Positions 53,620 through 62,317 of a stretch of DNA of 62,355 nucleotides are shown here, in pieces. Location of the stretch: the NCBI GenBank assembly GCA_030532515.1, contig JAUNKY010000009.1:1-62355 (forward strand), in the 5' to 3' direction. Both the position numbers and the translations under genes were made by a program. The DNA is from Actinomycetaceae bacterium. GTDB taxonomy: Bacteria; Actinomycetota; Actinomycetes; Actinomycetales; Actinomycetaceae. The notes below the pieces were generated by a model. The model saw only the letters and a program-made list of their open reading frames with translations, ran no database searches and was not told the origin of the DNA. Each line of letters opens with the position of its first letter. The stretch's first letter is position 1.

Positions 53620-56600
53620 ATGCTCAAAAGGAGAGCGGACGAAAGGCAGCTTGTGTTCAACTTTCCACCACAAAATAACGATGACAACGGTCAGCGCGGA
53701 TCGGGTTCCGGGGGCTCGGGCGGTTCCGGCGGCGGCCGCGGAGGATTCAATAATTCCGGCGGTGGCTTTGGAGGCTCCGGTGGCAGCGGCGGCGACGGAT
53801 TCCCCTTCAACTTCGGTTCGTTTGGCTTCGGCGGTACCGGTGGCACCGGAAACGGCCGCCCAGCCGGACCAAAACGCGAACCAATTAACCCTCGCGAATT
53901 ATTCACTCCGCTGCGCGTAACTATCTTTTCCCTAATCCTCTTAGCGGGGCTTTTCTACCTGCTGAGCGATTTTATTACCGAAATCTTGTGGTACAACCAA
54001 GTGGGCGCCCAGCAGGTCTTTTGGACTCGCTGGATCCTCATTGGCGTCCTCGTTCTGCTGGAGACGCTGATTAACGGCTCTATCGTGGGGCTGGTTATGC
54101 AACTGGCCTACCGCTCGCGGCCCAAGGTAGATTCGGCGCAGTACAACCCACAAATGCGCGAATACCAGCGCCAAATTGAGCCTTTACGCAAACTCATCTT
54201 CATTGTGGTTCCGCTCTTTATCGGCTTTACCACCGGCACCGCCTTAGCATCCGAATGGCCGACTTTGCTGGCCTGGTGGAATGCTACTCCATTTGGGAAA
54301 GTAGATCCCCAGTGGGGCATCGACATTTCCTTCTACATTTTCACTGTTCCCGTATTGCAGCTACTGGTTTACCTGCTGCTGCGCGTTGTGGGCTTCAGCT
54401 TAGTGGCTGCGGTAATCGTGCACTACCTGTATAGCGGCATTTCTCTGTTCCCGCGTTACAGTGTTTCCGCCGCAGCTCGCCGGCAAATCGGGATCCTGGC
54501 GGCATTACTTTCCCTGGTGGTAGCTGGGCGCTATTGGCTAGGGCGGTACCTGCTGCTGTCTACTCAAGGTGAGCGCTTTGACGGTGCCCTCTACACGCAG
54601 ATTAACGCACAGATCCCAGCGCAGACCATCCTGACAGTAACTTCAATTCTGGTGGCAATTCTTTTCCTAGTCGCCGCTTTTAAAGGCTCCTGGCACCTGC
54701 CTGCCACGGGCGTTGCGGTTACGGTAGTATCTGCCTTGGTCGTCGGCTACGCCTACCCAACTTTGATTCAAGAGTTCCAGGTGAAGCCTAATGAACGCGC
54801 TATGGAAAGCCCGTACATTCAGCGCAATATCGACGCCACTTTAGACGCCTACGGGATTGCAGATGTAGAAATGCAAACCTATTCGGCAAAAACGGAAACT
54901 ACCCCGGGACAGCTACGTGACGACGCTGCATCTACCCAGCAGATTCGCCTAATCGACCCGGACGTGATTTCTCCAACCGTGCGTCAGCTGAAACAATCTC
55001 GTTCTTACTACACGTTCCAAAGCCAACTTTCCGTTGACCGCTATGAGATCGACGGGGTTAAGCGCGACACGGTGATTGCCGTGCGTGAACTTAACTTGGA
55101 AGGCTTAGACGAAAACGAACGCAACTGGGTTAACGAACACACTATTTTCACCCACGGTTACGGGGTAGTGGCCGCCTACGGCAACAAGGTTGACTCAAAG
55201 GGTGAACCATCTTGGTGGGAAGAAGGCATTCCTTCAAAGGGTGACATTGGTGAATACGAACAGCGCGTCTACTTCTCTCCTTCTTCACCGAAATACTCGA
55301 TTGTAGGTGCCCCAGAAGGTGCAAAACCGCTGGAGCTGGATTACCCAGATGAATCCGCAGACGGGCAGGTGCCCACCACCTTCACCGGCAATGGTGGCCC
55401 ATCCGTAGGTAACTTCTTCAATAAGTTGCTTTACGCCATTAAGTTCCAGTCCACTAATATCTTTTTTGCTTCGCAGATTAACGAAAAGTCGCAGATTCTT
55501 TACGACCGCGACCCTTCTTTGCGCGTTCGCAAAGTAGCTCCTTACCTGGAACTGGACCAAAACCCATACCCAGCGGTAGTGGATATGGACGGTGACCCAG
55601 CCACTCCAAAACGCCTGGTCTGGATTATCGATGCTTACACCACGGCAAATAACTACCCATACGCACAGACCATGAACCTGTGGTTGGAAACTGAAGATTC
55701 AAAGACTAGTCATCAGCGCGGCTACAGTCCAACTAACGACCTGAACTACATGCGTAACTCTGTCAAAGCAGTTGTTGATGCCTACGACGGTTCAGTGAAC
55801 CTTTACCTGTGGGATAAGGAAGACCCGATTATCGCCACCTGGATGAAAGCTTTCCCCGGCCAGGTCCGCCCACTGGAAGATATTTCTGGTGATCTGATGG
55901 CGCATATGCGTTACCCGCAGGATCTCTTCAAGATACAGCGTAGCTTGCTGGCCGCCTACCACGTGAATAAAGCGGATAACTTCTACACCGGTGGTGACCG
56001 TTGGCGTCTTTCTGAAGACCCGACTTCTAAAGGTAGTGTTGGCGCGTCACAAATCCAGCCACCGTACTACCTGACCATGCAGATGCCGGGACAGAAAACA
56101 GCTGAATTCTCACTGACTTCCGTATTCGTCCCCGGTGGTAAATCTGACCGCGAACCAATGGCTGGCTTCCTGGCAGTAGACTCAGAAACTGGCTCTGAAC
56201 CCGGGAAGATCCGCGAGGGCTACGGGAAGCTGCGTTTGTTGGCCCTGCCGTCTTCTACAACTGTTCCCGGCCCCGGCCAGGTACAGAATAACTTCAACGC
56301 TAACTCTGAAATTGGTAGGGAACTGAACCTGCTTGACCAGCAGGGCTCAGAACTGATTTTGGGTAACTTGCTCACCCTACCAGTTGGTGGCGGTTTGCTT
56401 TACGTGCAACCGGTTTACCTACAGGGTACGGGTACAACCAAATACCCGGTTTTGCGTAAGGTACTGACCGCTTTTGGTGACTCGGTTGGTTTCGCTGACA
56501 CGTTGGAAGCTTCTTTGGACCAAACCTTTAAGGGGAACTCGGCAGCTCAGTTAGCTGACGGGGAAGCGGGCGGAAAGAAGCCCGAAGAAAAGCCAAATGA

Positions 56601-56781
56601 AGAAACGAAGCCAGAAGTCAAGAATCCGGCGCAGACTGCGAAGCTTCTGCAAGAAGCACGCCAAGCCATGTTGGATTCTGAAAAGGCTTTGCAATCCGGA
56701 GACTGGGCAACTTACGGCGAAAAGCAAAAGCTGTTGAAGCAAAAGCTGGAAGAAGCTATTAAGTTAGACTCAGGCAACTGA
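53620..56781 (+). CDS. UPF0182 family membrane protein
   Basis: A 1053-residue integral membrane protein of the UPF0182 family, function unknown. A Gly-rich cytoplasmic N-terminus (about 25-80) precedes seven predicted membrane helices up to about residue 390. The remainder is a large, mostly extracytoplasmic domain with the family's PTNDLNYMRNSVKAVVDAYDG-like block (read as NDLNYMRNSVKAVVDAYDG). An acidic, Lys-rich helix ends the protein. The start is ambiguous: ATG 53620 has GATAAT 7 nt upstream (leaderless), while GTG 53653 has AAAGG at 6 nt and gives the more usual short N-terminus. Confidence 0.85.
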   Translation: MLKRRADERQLVFNFPPQNNDDNGQRGSGSGGSGGSGGGRGGFNNSGGGFGGSGGSGGDGFPFNFGSFGFGGTGGTGNGRPAGPKREPINPRELFTPLRVTIFSLILLAGLFYLLSDFITEILWYNQVGAQQVFWTRWILIGVLVLLETLINGSIVGLVMQLAYRSRPKVDSAQYNPQMREYQRQIEPLRKLIFIVVPLFIGFTTGTALASEWPTLLAWWNATPFGKVDPQWGIDISFYIFTVPVLQLLVYLLLRVVGFSLVAAVIVHYLYSGISLFPRYSVSAAARRQIGILAALLSLVVAGRYWLGRYLLLSTQGERFDGALYTQINAQIPAQTILTVTSILVAILFLVAAFKGSWHLPATGVAVTVVSALVVGYAYPTLIQEFQVKPNERAMESPYIQRNIDATLDAYGIADVEMQTYSAKTETTPGQLRDDAASTQQIRLIDPDVISPTVRQLKQSRSYYTFQSQLSVDRYEIDGVKRDTVIAVRELNLEGLDENERNWVNEHTIFTHGYGVVAAYGNKVDSKGEPSWWEEGIPSKGDIGEYEQRVYFSPSSPKYSIVGAPEGAKPLELDYPDESADGQVPTTFTGNGGPSVGNFFNKLLYAIKFQSTNIFFASQINEKSQILYDRDPSLRVRKVAPYLELDQNPYPAVVDMDGDPATPKRLVWIIDAYTTANNYPYAQTMNLWLETEDSKTSHQRGYSPTNDLNYMRNSVKAVVDAYDGSVNLYLWDKEDPIIATWMKAFPGQVRPLEDISGDLMAHMRYPQDLFKIQRSLLAAYHVNKADNFYTGGDRWRLSEDPTSKGSVGASQIQPPYYLTMQMPGQKTAEFSLTSVFVPGGKSDREPMAGFLAVDSETGSEPGKIREGYGKLRLLALPSSTTVPGPGQVQNNFNANSEIGRELNLLDQQGSELILGNLLTLPVGGGLLYVQPVYLQGTGTTKYPVLRKVLTAFGDSVGFADTLEASLDQTFKGNSAAQLADGEAGGKKPEEKPNEETKPEVKNPAQTAKLLQEARQAMLDSEKALQSGDWATYGEKQKLLKQKLEEAIKLDSGN

Positions 56782-56794
56782 AGTTGAAACCAAA

Positions 56795-56826
56795 GTGGGG
56801 GGGCTGCGACGCGTCGCAGCCCCCAC
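56795..56826 (+). terminator. Hairpin after the UPF0182 gene
   Basis: GGGGGCTGCGACG pairs with CGTCGCAGCCCCC, continuing outward with a 2-nt bulge to GT/AC, then CTTTTACC. It begins 14 bp after the stop codon. Confidence 0.75.
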
Positions 56827-56936
56827 CTTTTACCCTGAACTAACCCTGATCTGACCCTGAAAAACGCTGAAAAGAATGGGTTTTCAAAATTTCTTGTTCT
56901 ACTATTTAGGTAAGGAGCTAATCAGAAAGGCAGATC

Positions 56937-57488
56937 ATGACTTACGGTACGAATCCTCAGCAGATTCCAGACCCAGAGGCTGGGCACAACCAGCAGTCGG
57001 GTGAAGGAAGCAATGATGCCTTCCAACAACAGGCATCTTATCAGCCACCAGCTGACCCATACGCGCAACCCTCTTACGGTCAGGCACCATACGGGCAGGC
57101 CCCCTATGGGCAGGCCCCCTACAAGCCCGGAGCACAGGGAACCTATGCAGCAGGAGCGCAGGGCACCTATGCGGCAGGAGCCCAGGGGCCTTACGCTCCC
57201 GGAGTTCAAGGCCAGTACGCCGGAGCCTACTACGGGGGTGCGCCAGTAGAACAACGTTCTGCAATCGTCGCTGGTATCTTGGGCATCTTAGTGGGAATCT
57301 TCGGCATCCATAACTTCTATGTGGGCCGCACTTCCACCGGTATTGCTCAGCTACTTATCACACTTTTAAGTTTCGGAATCCTCAGCTTCATTACCGGAAT
57401 TTGGGGTCTTATCGAAGGTATCCTGTTCTTAGTATCTGACGATCCAAAATGGCGTTACGACGCGAGAGGAATCCTGCTGAAACGATGA
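56937..57488 (+). CDS. TM2 domain protein
   Basis: A 183-residue membrane protein. A Gln/Pro/Tyr/Ala-rich N-terminal half contains near-repeats (YGQAPYGQAPYGQAPY; AQGTYAAGAQGTYAAGAQG). The C-terminal TM2 domain has two helices around GIFGIHNFYVGRTSTGIAQ and ends WGLIEGILFLV. The family's role is unknown. AGAAAGG precedes ATG. Its stop overlaps the next start as ATGA, so the two membrane proteins are co-translated. Confidence 0.85.
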   Translation: MTYGTNPQQIPDPEAGHNQQSGEGSNDAFQQQASYQPPADPYAQPSYGQAPYGQAPYGQAPYKPGAQGTYAAGAQGTYAAGAQGPYAPGVQGQYAGAYYGGAPVEQRSAIVAGILGILVGIFGIHNFYVGRTSTGIAQLLITLLSFGILSFITGIWGLIEGILFLVSDDPKWRYDARGILLKR

Positions 57489-58261
57489 GTTTAAAGCGCA
57501 AGCTACTCAGTCTGAAAGTATGGCGCCTCGGCGGTTGGGGTCTTTCCGTTTTCTTAGCGGTAGCGACCACTATCCAACTGCTCGGGGTGCTTCTTTCTGC
57601 GATCCCCACGGGACTATTAGTAACTAACTCAAACCTCTTCTTAGAAGGCACCGACCACGCGATTGAGTTCCCCCGCAGTTTCGGGAACTTCACCGTTTTA
57701 ATCTTCGTGGACTTAGCAATGGGGTTGCTAAGCCTCATGGCCTGGTGGTTCACCTACCGTGCATTTGAATCCCTACCTTACTTCGGGCAAGTCTTCACTG
57801 AAAAAAGACGGCGCGACATGGTCACCCAGTGGCATGAAGCGGCCATTGTGCTACTTTTTGTCGGCATTATCGGTAGCTTTGCCAACCTGATCCAACGCCT
57901 ATGGCTATGGTCTCAAGTAATCGCTCCAAACCTGCACGCAGAGTCGATTAACCACCCAGAGTTAAGCCTCTCAGCGATTCTCTTTAACGACTGGGGGCTA
58001 CTCTTCAGCGCCCCAACCATCATGGTTTTCGCAGCCCTATTTACGCTACTGTTCTTTGAAAAACTGGAATCGCCTGAATCGATCGTTGAATACGAAGTCG
58101 ACTACTACGCGCCCCAGTACGAAGAACCACCCTTAACTACCGGACTGATGGCGTTGCAAGCCCTGCCAGGCAGTATGAAACAAATGCCGAAAGACCTGCG
58201 CGCTTTACCATGGAGACTCTGGCAGCGGACCGTAAACTTCTTCCAAAGCACGCGCCGCTAA
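57485..58261 (+). CDS. Four-helix membrane protein, unknown function
   Basis: A 258-residue protein with four likely membrane helices (about 18-40, 65-88, 118-140, 172-195) and a cytoplasmic C-terminus with an acidic YEVDYYAPQYEEPP patch and a basic end. The layout recalls DUF2975-like proteins, but I am not certain of the family. I used ATG 57485 from the 4-bp overlap with the TM2 gene rather than the upstream ATG 57449 inside it. Confidence 0.65.
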   Translation: MSLKRKLLSLKVWRLGGWGLSVFLAVATTIQLLGVLLSAIPTGLLVTNSNLFLEGTDHAIEFPRSFGNFTVLIFVDLAMGLLSLMAWWFTYRAFESLPYFGQVFTEKRRRDMVTQWHEAAIVLLFVGIIGSFANLIQRLWLWSQVIAPNLHAESINHPELSLSAILFNDWGLLFSAPTIMVFAALFTLLFFEKLESPESIVEYEVDYYAPQYEEPPLTTGLMALQALPGSMKQMPKDLRALPWRLWQRTVNFFQSTRR

Positions 58262-58297
58262 AACCTAAGAAGCGCACAACTTGATACTGCAACACAG

Positions 58298-58338
58298 GGG
58301 GGCTTCGCTAGTTAACCGATTTAACTAGCGAAGCCCCC
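58298..58338. terminator. 18-bp hairpin between convergent genes
   Basis: GGGGGCTTCGCTAGTTAA and its exact complement enclose CCGAT. A run of seven T (from 58348) follows on the plus strand, making this a good intrinsic terminator for the membrane-protein operon. Confidence 0.85.
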
Positions 58339-58352
58339 TGCTTACAGTTTTT

Positions 58353-59213
58353 TTAAATCAGTCCGCAGTGAGCGAAAGCCTGCGACAAACCGCCCTCGGA
58401 AATATCAAAGGTAACCCAGTCGGCAGCCTGCTTCGCATCCAACGTGCCGTTCCCCATCGCCACGCCCACGCCCGCAACTTTCAGCATTTCCACGTCATTA
58501 GCGGAATCTCCCACCGCAATGGTTTCTTCCAACGGGAACCACAGGGAAGACGCTACTTCCTGCACGGCAGAACCCTTAGTAATCCCCGCCAACGTGACCT
58601 CTACCGAAAGCGTATGCGCGTTAATCGAAGACGGCACCACGCAAAAACGCGGCCCCACAGCGCGGCGGAAATCTTCCAACCCCACGCCCGTCCACGAAGG
58701 CAACATCGCCACCAGCTTTGAAGCGGCCGCCGGAGTTTCCAGCCGCACATACGGCGTCACCTGTTCAACGTAAGCCTGCCACGGAGTGTTCGCCTGCCCC
58801 GCCTGCTGCGGCTGAAAAGCCTGCAAAAACTTCTCATTCGTGTAAATCTCACTGGGCGTAGACCACCAGGGCAGCCCGCCGATTTCCGCTAAGTAGCTTT
58901 CCAAAAACGCGATTTCTGCCGCCTCAATGCGGTGGTCGAAAATCATATTCTCAGGCTGTTCGTGTACAGTTCGCTGCCCCGCCCGATCCTCATCCGTCAG
59001 CATCTGCGCGTACGAGCCATTCGCCCCTACGATTCCTTGGAACCCGAACTCTAACAGCCACGGGTAAATCTCGCAGTTAGCGCGCCCCGACGCGATCCAC
59101 AGGCGATGCCCCTGTTTAACGGCAGCTTCCAACGCGGCCTGCGCGTCATCAGGCACCTGCTGGTGGTGCGTCAGCAGCGTGCCATCTAAATCCAAGAAAA
59201 CTAAGCGTCCCAT
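58353..59213 (-). CDS. Cof-type HAD phosphatase
   Basis: A 286-residue sugar-phosphatase-like HAD hydrolase with FLDLDGTLL (nucleophile Asp), a C2B-type cap, the Lys in ITKGSAVQEVA and AVGDSANDVEMLKVAGVGVAMGNG. The substrate is unknown. ATG 59213 puts the DLDGT motif at residues 7-11, as usual. A longer frame upstream has no similarity and would run through a CCGAGGGCG copy at 59279. Confidence 0.88.
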   Translation of the reverse strand: MGRLVFLDLDGTLLTHHQQVPDDAQAALEAAVKQGHRLWIASGRANCEIYPWLLEFGFQGIVGANGSYAQMLTDEDRAGQRTVHEQPENMIFDHRIEAAEIAFLESYLAEIGGLPWWSTPSEIYTNEKFLQAFQPQQAGQANTPWQAYVEQVTPYVRLETPAAASKLVAMLPSWTGVGLEDFRRAVGPRFCVVPSSINAHTLSVEVTLAGITKGSAVQEVASSLWFPLEETIAVGDSANDVEMLKVAGVGVAMGNGTLDAKQAADWVTFDISEGGLSQAFAHCGLI

Positions 59214-59359
59214 AGTCTTAACTTTGCCACCCTTTGTCAGGTTCTGCCACTTGTTCGGCTTGGTTTCGAAGAGATTTCCCGAGGGCGCCCACCGGCGTAA
59301 AAGTGTGGTCTTCGGCAACCAGATGGAACTTCTAGCTGGGGAAGATTAAAATAAGGCTC

Positions 59360-60424
59360 GTGACTAACAGCGAAACTTTCACCAAAGACCCACTGATTTT
59401 GGGTATTGAATCAACCTGTGATGAAACTGGCGTAGCCTTGGTGCGCGGCGGCACTCTCTTAGCAGACCGCACGGCGACCTCGATGGATCAGTATGCCCGT
59501 TACGGCGGTATCATCCCTGAAATCGCCTCCCGCGCTCACTTGGAAGCCTTCTTGCCAACTTTGGAAACGGCTTTAGAAGAAGCGGGCGTTACTTTAGGTG
59601 AAGTTGATGCGATTGCTGTTTCGGCCGGTCCCGGTCTGGTGGGTTCCTTAACCGTGGGGATTTGTGCTGCGAAAGCCCTGGCGACTTCATTGGGAATCCC
59701 CATCTATGGGGTGAACCATGTGCTGGGACACTTGGCAGTCGATGAACTGGTGGACGGGCCACTGCCACAGCGTTTCATTGGCCTGGTAGTTTCTGGCGGG
59801 CACTCAAACTTGCTGTTAGTAAATGACCTAGCCACTGACGTAGTGGAACTGGGCGGCACTTTAGATGACGCTGCCGGTGAAGCCTTCGATAAGGTAGGGC
59901 GCTTGCTGGATCTACCATATCCGGGTGGCCCACACGTAGACCGCCTATCCCAGCAGGGGGACGTTAACGCGATTAAATTCCCGCGCGGTTTATCAGCAGG
60001 TAAAGATAAGGAACGTTACAAATACGATTTCTCTTTCTCTGGTTTGAAAACTGCCGTTTCACGGTACGTACAGGGCGTTCAAGCGCAGGGCGAAGAAATC
60101 AATCCTGCAGATGTTTGTGCCGGTTTTTCTGAAGCGATTAACGATTCGCTGACTGCTAAAGCTGTGCAAGCTTGCCTGGACCACCAGATTGACACGATCA
60201 TCGTGGGCGGAGGTTTCTCTGCCAATAGTCGGATCCGGACGCTGTTGAATGAACGCGCTGCGAAACACGGGATTACCGTGCGGATTCCGCCGCTGCGTTT
60301 TTGCACTGATAATGGGGCGCAAATCGCCGCAATGGGTTCTACTTTAGCCCGCGCCGGAGTGGCTCCTTCTGATTTAGAGTTCTCGCCGGATTCGGGGATG
60401 AGCTTGCAGAAAATGAGCATGTAG
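59360..60424 (+). CDS. tsaD: tRNA threonylcarbamoyladenosine transferase
   Basis: TsaD joins the threonylcarbamoyl group to A37 of ANN-decoding tRNAs, working with TsaB and TsaE. The 354-residue protein has ILGIESTCDETGVALV, ARYGGIIPEIASRAH, the metal HVLGHLAV pair, FSFSGLKTAVSRY and the FCTDNGAQIA end motif. Neither tsaB nor tsaE is adjacent. It starts at GTG 59360, 7 nt after TAAAAT, so a leaderless GTG start is likely. Confidence 0.95.
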   Translation: MTNSETFTKDPLILGIESTCDETGVALVRGGTLLADRTATSMDQYARYGGIIPEIASRAHLEAFLPTLETALEEAGVTLGEVDAIAVSAGPGLVGSLTVGICAAKALATSLGIPIYGVNHVLGHLAVDELVDGPLPQRFIGLVVSGGHSNLLLVNDLATDVVELGGTLDDAAGEAFDKVGRLLDLPYPGGPHVDRLSQQGDVNAIKFPRGLSAGKDKERYKYDFSFSGLKTAVSRYVQGVQAQGEEINPADVCAGFSEAINDSLTAKAVQACLDHQIDTIIVGGGFSANSRIRTLLNERAAKHGITVRIPPLRFCTDNGAQIAAMGSTLARAGVAPSDLEFSPDSGMSLQKMSM

Positions 60425-60451
60425 CGCGAAAGCGTAGGTATTTGTTCATTA

Positions 60452-60529
60452 ACTGGTGGTTGCCTGTTTGTTGCTAACTGCCAGGTTACTGGTAACGGGC
60501 TGTGTACTGGTAAAGGACTCTTTACTGGT
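60452..60529. repeat. Short direct repeats, ACTGGT at multiples of 18 bp
   Basis: ACTGGT recurs at 60452, 60488, 60506 and 60524, spacings of 36, 18 and 18 bp; the last three share TACTGGT. They fill the tsaD/methyltransferase convergent spacer, where no hairpin terminator was found. Confidence 0.55.
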
Positions 60530-60539
60530 GCCTACCCAC

Positions 60540-61796
60540 TCATTGGCGGCGGGTGAGGATCGCCAAATGGTCCCCGTTAAAGCGGGTGGCAACTACCGTG
60601 ATCGGGTTTTCAGCAGAGGTTTTCTTTAACTTCAACACCTTTAATAGGTCGCGTTGCCACGCCGCCGGGTCAATTTCAGCACCGCGCTTTTTCACTTCCA
60701 CATTCGTTGCCCCCAAAGCGCGCAGTTCGGCGGCAATCGCCTTAGGCTTCAGTTTCGTAGCTACCAGCACTTCATAAACGGTCACTGCCTGAGCCCACTG
60801 CGCAGTTGGCAGTTGGTCGGTTAACAAATAGGCAATGCCTTTGGAAACTACAGAGGCGTTGGCAGACTCCGCTGCTAAATGTAGTAAACCGGCGCGGATG
60901 ATCGCTGGATCAGCTTCCCATAAATAGCGCTTTAATGCACCGCCCTCGGGAATCTCAGGAGCAGGTTGCGCGGGGTCTGTGGGGGCGAAAAACTGCGTCA
61001 CCTGCTGCCCGCGGAAAATCGTGGCGCGCCGCCCAGCCCCCGCAGGACTACAAGCCGGCGACCACAGGGAAGCTTCTAAAAGCGCGCCATCTACACTAAT
61101 CCACTGCGCTTCCATGTCGGCGGGCAGGTAGCGGTGCTCAATCCCCGGAGCCAGTTTCATGCCCAGGCGCTCCTGGCTATGTAAGCGCTGCAGGTCCTGT
61201 CGCCACGCTAAAACCTGGGGGAGTGACGGGGACCAATCTTCCGGTGCGGCAACTCGTTGATTGCCTCTGCCCGCGCCCGTGCGCCGAGCTGGATCGGCAA
61301 AAATCGCGTCTACTCCTTGCGCTGCCAAGTCATCCATGCGCAGTTGCGTGACGTCTCCTAAATGCGTGGTCGCATGCGGGAATGCAGCTAGGTTCAAGGT
61401 GGCGGCGGCGTGCGCGGTGGCGTCTAAATCCCAGGCGCTGACACTCAGGCCGGCAAAGGCAAATGCGCGGGCATCTGCACCGTTGCCACACCCCAGGTCG
61501 GCAACGTGGGTGGCACCGGCAGTTACGAAACGCTCTGCGTGAAGCTGGGCAATCTGGCTGCGGGTTGCCTGTTCCATACCGTCGCGGGTGAAGAACATTT
61601 CCAGCGCTTGCGGGCCCAGTTTAGCCAGGGCTTGGTGGCGTAGTTGCACCTGGGTGAGTAAAGAAGCGCGGGTAGCTTGGTCAAGTTCGCGTTTTTGCAC
61701 GGTTTGGGTGGCTTTTTCAATCCCGAGGGCGGTGAGCTCGGCGCAGAGTTCGCGCATCTGCGGATCAGCGAATATGCTCAGGGGGTTAAAATCCAT
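60540..61796 (-). CDS. Class I SAM-dependent methyltransferase with THUMP-like domain
   Basis: A protein of about 418 residues. The SAM-binding motif VADLGCGNGADARAFAFAG and DAIFADPARRTG (motif IV-like) define a Rossmann methyltransferase. The C-terminal part resembles the THUMP-like domain annotated in actinobacterial homologues. A nucleic-acid substrate is possible. I chose ATG 61796 (MDFNPLSIF). The frame opens earlier, to 61868, but that would run into the CIRCE operator. Confidence 0.78.
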   Translation of the reverse strand: MDFNPLSIFADPQMRELCAELTALGIEKATQTVQKRELDQATRASLLTQVQLRHQALAKLGPQALEMFFTRDGMEQATRSQIAQLHAERFVTAGATHVADLGCGNGADARAFAFAGLSVSAWDLDATAHAAATLNLAAFPHATTHLGDVTQLRMDDLAAQGVDAIFADPARRTGAGRGNQRVAAPEDWSPSLPQVLAWRQDLQRLHSQERLGMKLAPGIEHRYLPADMEAQWISVDGALLEASLWSPACSPAGAGRRATIFRGQQVTQFFAPTDPAQPAPEIPEGGALKRYLWEADPAIIRAGLLHLAAESANASVVSKGIAYLLTDQLPTAQWAQAVTVYEVLVATKLKPKAIAAELRALGATNVEVKKRGAEIDPAAWQRDLLKVLKLKKTSAENPITVVATRFNGDHLAILTRRQ

Positions 61797-61861
61797 GGAA
61801 GCTCTTTTCGATCGGGGTTGTTTTAAGTTTACTGGATCGGCGGGGGAGTTTAGAGCGGGGT

Positions 61862-61888
61862 TTGGCACTCAGGTTGCAAGAGTGCTAA
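61862..61888. promoter_or_regulatory. CIRCE operator for HrcA
   Basis: TTGGCACTC, a 9-nt spacer and GAGTGCTAA match the CIRCE consensus TTAGCACTC-N9-GAGTGCTAA with one difference. It lies 58 bp before groES, so heat-shock control by HrcA is expected. Confidence 0.93.
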
Positions 61889-61946
61889 GTGGGGTCTTAC
61901 CCTATAAGGGTAGAAGTAATTATTGCTCTAAGAAGAGGGGACTCAC

Positions 61947-62246
61947 ATGTCTATCTCCATTAAGCCACTGGCAGACCGTATTGTTGTAAAGCAGCTGGAA
62001 GCTGAACAGACCACCGCTTCTGGCCTGGTTATTGCCGGTGCTGCAGCTAAGGAAAAGCCACAGGAAGGTGAAGTTGTAGCAGTTGGTCCAGGTCGCGTAG
62101 ACGACAATGGTAACCGCGTGCCAATGGATGTTAAGGTTGGCGATACTGTTATCTTCTCTAAGTTCGGTGGTACTGAAGTTAAGTACCTTGGTGAAGAATA
62201 CTTGATCCTGGAAACTCGCGACGTTCTGGCTGTTGTAGAACGCTGA
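61947..62246 (+). CDS. groES: Co-chaperonin GroES
   Basis: A 99-residue chaperonin-10 that caps GroEL. It starts [21 protein letters not shown], has the mobile loop around [20 protein letters not shown], and ends [19 protein letters not shown] is the ribosome binding site, and a CIRCE lies upstream. A strong terminator starts 13 bp after the stop and no groEL start follows in the remaining 109 bp, so groES seems to be transcribed alone. Confidence 0.96.
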   Translation: MSISIKPLADRIVVKQLEAEQTTASGLVIAGAAAKEKPQEGEVVAVGPGRVDDNGNRVPMDVKVGDTVIFSKFGGTEVKYLGEEYLILETRDVLAVVER

Positions 62247-62258
62247 GTTTAGATTTTT

Positions 62259-62288
62259 AAAGCCCCCGGCCATCTGGCCGGGGGCTTT
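62259..62288 (+). terminator. Intrinsic terminator of groES
   Basis: AAAGCCCCCGGCCA and TGGCCGGGGGCTTT form a 14-bp stem with a minimal loop. Confidence 0.9.
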
Positions 62289-62289
62289 C

Positions 62290-62317
62290 ATTTCGCACGG
62301 GAAACGCGTTTCCGTTA
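62290..62317. repeat. Truncated copy of the 34-bp palindrome
   Basis: ATTTCGCACGGGAAACGCGT then TTCCGTTA: the left arm is complete, but the right arm breaks off after CGTTTCC. It follows the groES terminator directly, again at the 3' side of a gene. Confidence 0.75.

Larger units (their letters stand above)
2360..61731. repeat. Dispersed nonamer CCGAGGGCG, 21 exact copies
   Basis: Plus-strand copies start at 2360, 5705, 9606, 21484, 40457, 45776, 48759, 52923, 59279 and 61723. Minus-strand copies (CGCCCTCGG) start at 7484, 12812, 22191, 25747, 38425, 40482, 42824, 44624, 49775, 58391 and 60941. Seven more sites keep the 8-mer CGAGGGCG with a changed first base (2706, 10665, 16025, 19739, 30180, 31258, 52906). 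The 5' flank is T-rich (typically TTTC or ATTC), and G often follows. Counted by eye. Confidence 0.8.

Noticed and set aside
58353-59318. HAD phosphatase start at 59318
   Set aside because: The DLDGT motif would be 42 residues in, and the added part is unlike the family. ATG 59213 gives the normal layout.
60540-61868. Methyltransferase start at 61868
   Set aside because: It would place coding sequence in the CIRCE operator of groES. ATG 61796 is the more economical start.
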